Shown piece by piece: positions 58,138 to 64,000 of a DNA stretch of 64,000 bases (position 1 is its first letter; each line of letters begins with the position of its first letter). Under the pieces are notes generated by a model. The model saw only the letters and a program-made list of their open reading frames with translations, was not told where the DNA came from and did not search any database. The translations under genes were made by a program, and so were the position numbers. The DNA comes from Haladaptatus pallidirubidus (GTDB lineage Archaea; Halobacteriota; Halobacteria; Halobacteriales; Haladaptataceae): contig NZ_CP085301.1 of the NCBI RefSeq assembly GCF_020700235.1, positions 868,001-932,000 on the forward strand, written 5' to 3'.

Positions 58138-59871
58138 TCAAAACCGGTCTCGAATCGCGGAAACGGTCTTTTCACCAACTCCTTGCACCTCTCGCAGTTC
58201 CGCATCAGACGCGCTCCGAATCCCATCCAAACTCCCGAACCGGCGGAACAGCTTTCGCCGGGTTTCCGGACCGACGCCTCGAACTCCATCCAATTCGGTC
58301 GAAATATCGTCGCGGAGGGTCTGATGGTACTGAACCGCGAATCTATGGGCTTCGTCGCGCACTCGCTGAAGGACGTGGAGTTGGGGCGCATCGCTCGGCC
58401 AGTCGAAGGTTCGGGTCGGCGCGACGACGATTTCCTCGGCCTTAGCGAGACCGACGGCGGACACGTCCCACCCGACTTCGGCCAGCGCTTCGCGCGCGGC
58501 GTCCAGCTGGCCCCGTCCGCCGTCGATGAGGAGCAGGTCGGGGTCGGGTCGTTCGTCGCGCCCCGCCACCGCTCGCTCCGCGCGCCAGCGAATGAGAGTT
58601 CGCATGTTGTCGTAATCGTCGTTTTTCTCGTCCAGCTTTTTCCGCCGATAATCCGATTTTTCGGGCGATCCATCGACGAACACGACGTTACTGCCGACGA
58701 CGGAAGACCCCTGCGCGTGGCTCACGTCGAATCCCTCGATTCGCTCGATTGGGGACATGGAAAGTTCGTCGGCCAAGGCCCGCAGTTCGTCGGGGGCGTT
58801 CGCTCCCCGTCGGGCGTTTTTCAGCGCCAAATCGACGAGTGTCGCTTCCCGGCCCGCGCCCGGAACGCGAACCGCGACTCCTTCCGCGTCCAACCAGTCC
58901 AGTACGTCCGCGTCGTTCGGGCGCTCCGAGAGCAGGAGGGCGTCGGGGAGTTCCCGCTCGGCGTAGAACTGCGGGATGAAGCCGGCGAACACCGCGGCCA
59001 CATCGTCGCCGTCCGGCACGGAAAGCGTGTGCCGGTCGCGGTCAACGAGCTGGCCCCGTTCGCTGTGCAGTCGGGCAACGGTCGCCCGCTCACCCTCAAC
59101 TGACGCGCCGAGCACGTCTACTGTTCGCTCGTCGGTCTGGGAAGAAATCGCGTCGGCGTCGCCGCCGTGGAACGATTCGACTGCTTCGAGTCGGTCGCGG
59201 AGGTTGGCCGCGCGTTCGAACTCGCGGCTCTGGGCCGATTCTTCCATCTCGCGTCGGAGCGGGGTTGCCAGCACGTCCGTCTCGCCGCCCAAGAATCGCT
59301 CGACGCTTTCCACGTCGGCGAGGTACGCCTCGCGCCCGATTTCGTTCGTACAGGGCGCGGTACAGAGGCCGATGTCGTAGTCCAGACAGGGGCGGTCGCG
59401 GTTGGCGAACTTGTGATCCGAACAGCCTCGGATTCCGTAGGTTTCCCGGAGCGCCTTGACGACGGTTTCCACGTTCACTTTGCTCGTGAACGGCCCGAAA
59501 ACGGTCGCTCCTTTGCGATTCGGGTCACGGGTAATCTCGATTTGCGGAAACTCGTGACCGGTCACCTGCACGAGCGGGTACGATTTGTCGTCCTTCAAGC
59601 GAACGTTGTACCGCGGCTGGTAGCGCTTGATGAGGTTCGCTTCCAGCAAGAGCGCCTGCGTTTCCGTGTCGGTCACCGCGAAATCTAGCGCGTCGGCGCG
59701 TTCGACCATCCGGCCGATGCGATTGCTTCGAGGGTCTGCGTACGACCGTACACGCGAACGAAGGTCAACAGCCTTCCCGACGTACCGGACGGTGTCGCCC
59801 TCCAAAAACTGATACACGCCGGGCTCACGGGGAAGTTCCGTCGCGCGTTCTCTGACCGTTGCCGCGTCCAT
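58138..59871 (-). CDS. uvrC: Excinuclease ABC subunit C
   Basis: A 577-residue nuclease that makes the 3' and 5' incisions in nucleotide excision repair. The GIY-YIG domain opens the protein ([20 protein letters not shown]). A UVR segment ([20 protein letters not shown]) follows. The RNase H-like 5' nuclease includes [20 protein letters not shown] and [18 protein letters not shown]. Tandem helix-hairpin-helix motifs end it ([36 protein letters not shown]). The start ATG is at 59869-59871. Confidence 0.97.
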   Translation of the reverse strand: MDAATVRERATELPREPGVYQFLEGDTVRYVGKAVDLRSRVRSYADPRSNRIGRMVERADALDFAVTDTETQALLLEANLIKRYQPRYNVRLKDDKSYPLVQVTGHEFPQIEITRDPNRKGATVFGPFTSKVNVETVVKALRETYGIRGCSDHKFANRDRPCLDYDIGLCTAPCTNEIGREAYLADVESVERFLGGETDVLATPLRREMEESAQSREFERAANLRDRLEAVESFHGGDADAISSQTDERTVDVLGASVEGERATVARLHSERGQLVDRDRHTLSVPDGDDVAAVFAGFIPQFYAERELPDALLLSERPNDADVLDWLDAEGVAVRVPGAGREATLVDLALKNARRGANAPDELRALADELSMSPIERIEGFDVSHAQGSSVVGSNVVFVDGSPEKSDYRRKKLDEKNDDYDNMRTLIRWRAERAVAGRDERPDPDLLLIDGGRGQLDAAREALAEVGWDVSAVGLAKAEEIVVAPTRTFDWPSDAPQLHVLQRVRDEAHRFAVQYHQTLRDDISTELDGVRGVGPETRRKLFRRFGSLDGIRSASDAELREVQGVGEKTVSAIRDRF

Positions 59872-60114
59872 CGGTTTCGGCTAGCCGTCGCGGAAGTTTG
59901 AACCTGTCCCTATCGGGGGATTGTTCGGGATATCGTGTGCTAGCACGGCGACATATTATGCTTGACAGTAATATACTGTTTGCCATCTTCGACCAATCGT
60001 TTTTATTCGGTGGAGCCACGTTAGTGGGGATAGAGCATGGCTAATTGCAAGGAAACGATGGTACTGATTGCAAATCGAACCGGATGGACGGACGTCCATC
60101 GATAACCGAATCTA

Positions 60115-61578
60115 ATGATTTCAATCTCGAAACGCCGCCTTCGAGCGCTGTTCGCCGCCCTCCTCATGCTGTCGGTTCTGACAGTCGGATACGGAGTTGC
60201 GACATCGTGGACGGAGACGACGTTTGAATCCTACATCGACGGCAATGACGTGAATCGAGAAGCGCAGGTCGCCCCCGAAGCGAATGGCATCACGGTCATC
60301 GCGACGGACTCTAATTCGTGGCGAGGACAGGCCAGCGAGGGACCGCGCGCGAGAGCCGAACTCGTCGCGTTGAATCCGGACGGGACGATGAAGTATTACA
60401 ACGACACTCACACGCGCTACTGGGACGTCGACCCCGTTCCGGGAACGGACGCGACGGTCGAGTACTCCTACGCTGACCACCTCGACGGAAACGAGTGCCC
60501 GAGCGCCGACGAGTGGAACGCGAGCGACTACGGCGTGAGTCAAGAGATGTGGGACACCTACTACGACACCCACGGCGACGTGAACGCCTGCACGTTCAAC
60601 GGCGTCGAGCGCGTGAACCTCACGACCGGCGACGTCGAAAACGTGTGGGGCCACCCGACGCCCGGAAAGGAAGCGTCGCGGTACCACGACGTTGACCGCA
60701 TCAACGAGACGCATCTCGTCGTCGCCGACATTTACCTCGACGGCGTGTTCGTCGTGAACACCGAATCCGACGAACTCGAATGGCGTTGGAACGCCTCCGA
60801 CGACTTCGACCCCGAAGCGACCGGCGGCCCGTTCCCGAAAGACTGGTCGCACATCAACGACGTGGAAGTCCTCGACGACGGGCGAATCACGGTGAGCGCC
60901 CGTAATCTCGACCGCGTGGTGTTCCTCTCCGCGGACGACCACACCGCCATCAAGGAACAGACGCTCGGCGAGGAGGATAACTACGGTATCCTCTACGAAC
61001 AGCACAATCCCGACTACATCAACGAATCTAACGGCGGGCCCGCAGAAATCGTCGCCGACAGCGAGAACAACCGCGTCATCGAATACCAGCGGAACGGCGA
61101 CGGCAACTGGGAACAGACGTGGATATGGCGAGACGGGCGAATGCAGTGGCCCCGCGACGCAGACCGCCTGCCGAACGGCCACACCCTCATCGGCGATTCG
61201 AACGGTAACCGCGTCTTCGAAGTCGATGAAAACGGCAAAATCGTCTGGCAACTCAACATCGCGTTCCCCTACGAAGTGGAGCGTCTCGAAACCGGTGACG
61301 AATCGACAGGCGGCCCGAGTGCCCAATCCGCAGACGTCGCATCCCGCACCGGAAACGTCGGCGACCAGTTCTGGATTGCCGTGAAGAACTTCATCCCAGG
61401 AAAATATCTGAACGGGTTGATGTATATCACGCCCGTCTGGATGGGCGTTCCCGAAGTGTTCGCCATCGCGCTCGGCCTCGTCGTCGCCCTCATCTGGGGT
61501 GGCATCGAAGCCAATTGGTACGTGAATCGCCGCCGGGAAACGGCAGGTGACGGCACCGAAGAGCAATCGATGGACTGA
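60115..61578 (+). CDS. Arylsulfotransferase (ASST)-like membrane-anchored beta-propeller protein
   Basis: A 487-residue protein with an N-terminal membrane segment (LRALFAALLMLSVLTVGYGV). The core is a propeller-like repeat protein with RYHDVDRINETHLVVADI, HINDVEVLDDGRITVSARN, AEIVADSENNRVIEYQ and GHTLIGDSNGNRVFEVD. This is the pattern of the ASST/arylsulfotransferase family. A C-terminal helix (VWMGVPEVFAIALGLVVALI) anchors it. Two Cys (in GNECPS and NACTFNG) could pair. Sulfation of surface glycans is a possible role, not proven. Confidence 0.75.
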   Translation: MISISKRRLRALFAALLMLSVLTVGYGVATSWTETTFESYIDGNDVNREAQVAPEANGITVIATDSNSWRGQASEGPRARAELVALNPDGTMKYYNDTHTRYWDVDPVPGTDATVEYSYADHLDGNECPSADEWNASDYGVSQEMWDTYYDTHGDVNACTFNGVERVNLTTGDVENVWGHPTPGKEASRYHDVDRINETHLVVADIYLDGVFVVNTESDELEWRWNASDDFDPEATGGPFPKDWSHINDVEVLDDGRITVSARNLDRVVFLSADDHTAIKEQTLGEEDNYGILYEQHNPDYINESNGGPAEIVADSENNRVIEYQRNGDGNWEQTWIWRDGRMQWPRDADRLPNGHTLIGDSNGNRVFEVDENGKIVWQLNIAFPYEVERLETGDESTGGPSAQSADVASRTGNVGDQFWIAVKNFIPGKYLNGLMYITPVWMGVPEVFAIALGLVVALIWGGIEANWYVNRRRETAGDGTEEQSMD

Positions 61579-61641
61579 GGCGAACGCCGATTTTAGACTA
61601 AAACCGGCGTTCGGTGCAGAATTGATTTTCGCGCATCGAAC

Positions 61642-62244
61642 TTACTGCTGAACCTCTTCCCGTCCGAGCGCGGATCGAATCCGGCGGGCCGCGTCTTCGG
61701 CTTCGTTGCCGTTTACGGGCACGTAAATCGGATCTCTACCGGCACGTTCGATAACTAACTCCTCCGACCGAGTCACGAAGTACAGCGTGCCGAGCGCGAA
61801 CGCGGAAAAAAACAACACGCCGCCAATCAGCAGTAACGCATCCATGAGGATGCCGAACACGATTGCCATCGAGGAAATCATCTGGCCGACGTCGCCGATA
61901 ATTTGGTCGTTCGAAGCCTCCGTACTGCCGAGTTTGGCGAGGAGACCGCTGCTATTTATCAAAAATGCGCCGCCGAGGAGGATGAGTCCGTAGACGACGC
62001 TCCGGATGGTCCACGAGAGGTAACCATCTCGACCGGTCGGTTGGACGCTGGCATTGAGGACGTTCGGACGGTCTGCGTGGTCGAATCGCCGACCGCCGCC
62101 CTCCGGCATAAACGCGAGCACGCGATGGCTCGTCACCGCGATTCGCGCGCCATCCAGTTCGATTTCCTCCTCGATATCCTCGCCCGCGAACAGCATATCC
62201 AGCAGTCGGTCGTCTGACGCCTCGGACAGCGGGGACTGTCGCAT
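61642..62244 (-). CDS. Membrane protein with PH-like N-terminal domain
   Basis: A 200-residue protein. The N-terminal 70 residues resemble a small PH/bPH-like domain (ELDGARIAVTSHRVLAFMPE). Two helices (SVVYGLILLGGAFLINSS and ALLLIGGVLFFSAFALGTL) follow, then a second PH-like strand region (LYFVTRSEELVIERAGRDPI). The ends match each other as in two-lobed membrane bPH proteins. Function is unknown. Confidence 0.6.
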   Translation of the reverse strand: MRQSPLSEASDDRLLDMLFAGEDIEEEIELDGARIAVTSHRVLAFMPEGGGRRFDHADRPNVLNASVQPTGRDGYLSWTIRSVVYGLILLGGAFLINSSGLLAKLGSTEASNDQIIGDVGQMISSMAIVFGILMDALLLIGGVLFFSAFALGTLYFVTRSEELVIERAGRDPIYVPVNGNEAEDAARRIRSALGREEVQQ

Positions 62245-62333
62245 CGTTTATCGGGTCAATCACCGAGTTAAATAAGGTTGCGGCTACGTCATCTCTCGCC
62301 AGATACAAATTTGCGACGAAAGAACGTTCGAGC

Positions 62334-62588
62334 ATGACCGACGTGCGCGTCTGGCTCGTGGAGCGAACGTACAGTGACCGCGACCTACTGACGCTGGTGT
62401 ATGCGACGCCGGACGGCGAACGATACCTCCAAAAGGAACTGGCCGGGCGACTGGGCGGCGAGACGACCGCCGCAATCGAAGTCGAACGAGACAGGCTATC
62501 GTCCGTGGCAGACGACAGCCGTCAGCAGCGCTACGCCGAGGAAGCAAAGCGAATGGCTGAAAAACATGAGCCGAACGACACGGTGTGA
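62334..62588 (+). CDS. Small haloarchaeal protein, 84 residues
   Basis: A protein reading MTDVRVWLVERTYSDRDLLT, LVYATPDGERYLQKELAGRL and VERDRLSSVADDSRQQRYAE. No family is recognised and no motif points to function. It precedes the ABC transporter by 44 bp on the same strand and may be co-transcribed. Confidence 0.6.
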   Translation: MTDVRVWLVERTYSDRDLLTLVYATPDGERYLQKELAGRLGGETTAAIEVERDRLSSVADDSRQQRYAEEAKRMAEKHEPNDTV

Positions 62589-62632
62589 CACAGAACAGTA
62601 CTGTTTTATGTCCGTTCCAGCAACCCGGAACC

Positions 62633-63550
62633 ATGACCGCCATCCGACTCGACGGCGTGACAAAACGCTACGGTAGCGTTACCGCCGTCAACGACCTCTC
62701 GCTTGACGTGAGAGAGGGAGAGGTGTTCGGTTTTCTCGGGCCGAACGGCGCGGGGAAATCGACGACGATCAACCTCATCCTCGACTTCATTCGGCCGAGC
62801 GAGGGCACCGTTACCGTCCTCGGGCGCGATGCGCAAAAAGAGAGCGTCGCCGTCCGCGAACGAACTGGCGTCCTCCCCGAGGGATTTTCCGTCTACGACC
62901 GACTGACCGGAAGACAACATCTGGAGTTCGCTATCGAATCGAAGGAGACAGAAGACGACCCCGACGAACTCCTCGACCGAGTCGGACTGTCGCCGGAGGA
63001 CGGGGACAGAAAGGCGGGCGGCTATTCGAAAGGGATGGCCCAACGCCTCGCGTTTGCGATGGCGCTCGTCGGCGAACCCGACCTGTTGATTCTGGACGAA
63101 CCATCGACCGGTCTCGACCCGAACGGTGCGCGCGAGATGCGCGAAATCGTAAGAGCGGAAAAAGAGCGCGGCGCGACCATCTTCTTTTCCAGCCACATCC
63201 TCGGGCAGGTCGAAGCCGTCTGCGACCGCGTCGGAATCCTGCACGAAGGCGAACTCGTCGCGGAGGACTCCATCGAAGGACTTCGACAGAACGTCGGCGG
63301 CGACACTGCGATTACGGTCGAAACGAAGTCGCTTTCGTCCGATGCCGTGTCCGAGGTGCGTGACCTCGACGGCGTGACGAACGTCAACCGGGACGGAAAC
63401 GAGTTGTTCGTCACCTGTGATTCGGAGGCTAAAACGACCGTCATCGCCACGCTGGAAAACGCAGGGGCGGATGTAGTGGACTTCGAAACCGACGAAACCT
63501 CGCTCGAAGACCTCTTTATTAGCTACACGGAACAGGAGGCCACGGCATGA
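62633..63550 (+). CDS. ABC transporter ATP-binding protein
   Basis: A 305-residue ATPase of an ABC-2 type exporter. Walker A is GFLGPNGAGKSTTINLILDF. The signature is GGYSKGMAQRLAFAMALVGE and Walker B is LLILDEPSTGLDPNGAREM. The C-terminal 80 residues form the regulatory domain found in drug/Nod-type exporters. The ATG at 62633 gives a standard length. Its stop overlaps the permease start (ATGA). Confidence 0.95.
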   Translation: MTAIRLDGVTKRYGSVTAVNDLSLDVREGEVFGFLGPNGAGKSTTINLILDFIRPSEGTVTVLGRDAQKESVAVRERTGVLPEGFSVYDRLTGRQHLEFAIESKETEDDPDELLDRVGLSPEDGDRKAGGYSKGMAQRLAFAMALVGEPDLLILDEPSTGLDPNGAREMREIVRAEKERGATIFFSSHILGQVEAVCDRVGILHEGELVAEDSIEGLRQNVGGDTAITVETKSLSSDAVSEVRDLDGVTNVNRDGNELFVTCDSEAKTTVIATLENAGADVVDFETDETSLEDLFISYTEQEATA

Positions 63551-64000
63551 CGTGGAAAGCGGTCGCCCGAAAGGATTTCCACGATTCGCTTCGGTCGCGG
63601 TGGTTCTGGGTCATCTCCGCGATTTTCGTCGGTTTATTCATCGGAAGCGCGTACTTCGTCGGGCAAGGATTAGGAAACATAGACGAGCAAGTTAGTTCCG
63701 ACGCTTTCCTCGGCCTGCTCGGTGGACAGGTCGTCGCGCTTCTCGTTCCGCTCATCGCGCTCGTCGTGGCCTACAACGCCATCGTCGGCGAGCGAGAATC
63801 GGGCACGATAAAACTCATGCTGTCGCTTCCCCACTCCCGGCAGGATGTCGTTGTCGGAAAGCTACTCGGGCGGAGCGGCGTCATCGCCGTCCCGATTCTG
63901 CTCGGCATGGTGGCCGCCGCAATCGCCCTCGTCGTCTTCGGCATCAACCTCAAAATCGTGAGTTATCTGCTGTTTACGGTGCTGACGATTGCGCTCGGCG
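63547..64000 (+). CDS. ABC-2 type transporter permease, partial (3' end outside window)
   Basis: The ATG at 63547 overlaps the stop of the ATPase gene by four bases. The frame remains open to the window end, about 151 codons. It reads MTWKAVARKDFHDSLRSRWF, a first helix FWVISAIFVGLFIGSAYFVG, GQVVALLVPLIALVVAYNAI, VGERESGTIKLMLSLPHSRQ and a further helix. VGERESGTIKLMLSLP is a strong ABC-2/NosY permease mark. The ATPase and permease form an exporter of unknown substrate. Confidence 0.9.
   Translation, partial: MTWKAVARKDFHDSLRSRWFWVISAIFVGLFIGSAYFVGQGLGNIDEQVSSDAFLGLLGGQVVALLVPLIALVVAYNAIVGERESGTIKLMLSLPHSRQDVVVGKLLGRSGVIAVPILLGMVAAAIALVVFGINLKIVSYLLFTVLTIALG

Noticed and set aside
60121..61566. 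481-codon frame opposite the arylsulfotransferase-like gene
   Set aside because: The plus-strand gene has membrane segments and repeated motifs; the minus frame is Val/Asp-rich shadow.

Overview
The window is chromosomal DNA from a halophilic archaeon (class Halobacteria). The evidence is acidic, Asp/Glu-rich proteins throughout, high-GC codon use with A/T-rich promoters, and many genes with short or no 5' leaders. Archaeal information genes are present: PCNA, primase PriL, RFC, Orc1/Cdc6, Hjc, aIF1A, thermosome, Rio1 and Trm1. They sit beside bacterial-type uvrB/uvrC and the double-length TatC typical of haloarchaea. The combination suggests a Haladaptatus-like organism, but genus is a guess. 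No rRNA, tRNA, CRISPR array, insertion sequence or prophage was recognised. The window opens inside an acetyltransferase gene and closes inside an ABC-2 permease gene.

Layout. 1-6.7 kb: acetyltransferase, family-4 uracil-DNA glycosylase, DUF99 and DUF5786 pair, metallo-beta-lactamase-fold hydrolase, universal stress protein with a phosphate permease, and a Tat-exported PQQ-propeller protein with a cytoplasmic kinase-like domain. 6.9-11.7 kb: hisH, a SWIM protein, trm1, a YihY/PAP2 envelope pair. 11.8-14.9 kb: glnA diverging from an Lrp regulator, then two more regulators. 15-22.3 kb: thermosome and translation/ribosome genes (KH protein, rio1, tif1A, tyrS) mixed with an EMC3/YidC-like membrane protein and a nitroreductase. 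22.3-29.9 kb: a DUF460 protein, an exported peptidoglycan amidase, RNase Z, a 700-residue mucin-like secreted protein, an RFC subunit. 30.4-35.7 kb: hisG, SAH/MTA deaminase, a secreted protein, ahcY, hjc. 35.7-38.4 kb: a winged-helix regulator diverging from an unrecognised Rossmann-like protein across an A/T-rich palindrome, plus a SWIM protein. 38.4-44.8 kb: priL, AI-2E-type transporter, PCNA, rlmE, and a queuosine-precursor transporter coupled to a ribbon-helix-helix protein. 44.9-51.3 kb: divergent tatCt/tatCo, larE, a MutS2-like ATPase. 52-64 kb: DUF1059, Orc1/Cdc6, AhpD-like protein, uvrB, stomatin, uvrC, an arylsulfotransferase-like membrane protein, small conserved proteins, and an ABC exporter.

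How the genes relate. Repair and replication dominate (udg, mutS2-like, uvrB, uvrC, hjc, priL, pcn, rfc, orc). The SAH deaminase and ahcY lie within 2.5 kb and serve methyl-group recycling. Both Tat core subunits are here, and so are two proteins with twin-arginine signals (the propeller-pseudokinase and the amidase). Several gene-poor gaps of 300-800 bp hold strong hairpins. Two of them (near 8.1-8.45 kb and 30.1-30.4 kb) carry clearly related sequence in opposite orientation, which suggests a dispersed non-coding element.

The most novel-looking items are the propeller-pseudokinase, the archaeal peptidoglycan amidase, the regulator/Rossmann-like pair with its palindromic operator, the RHH-coupled queuosine transporter, and the dispersed inverted-repeat element.
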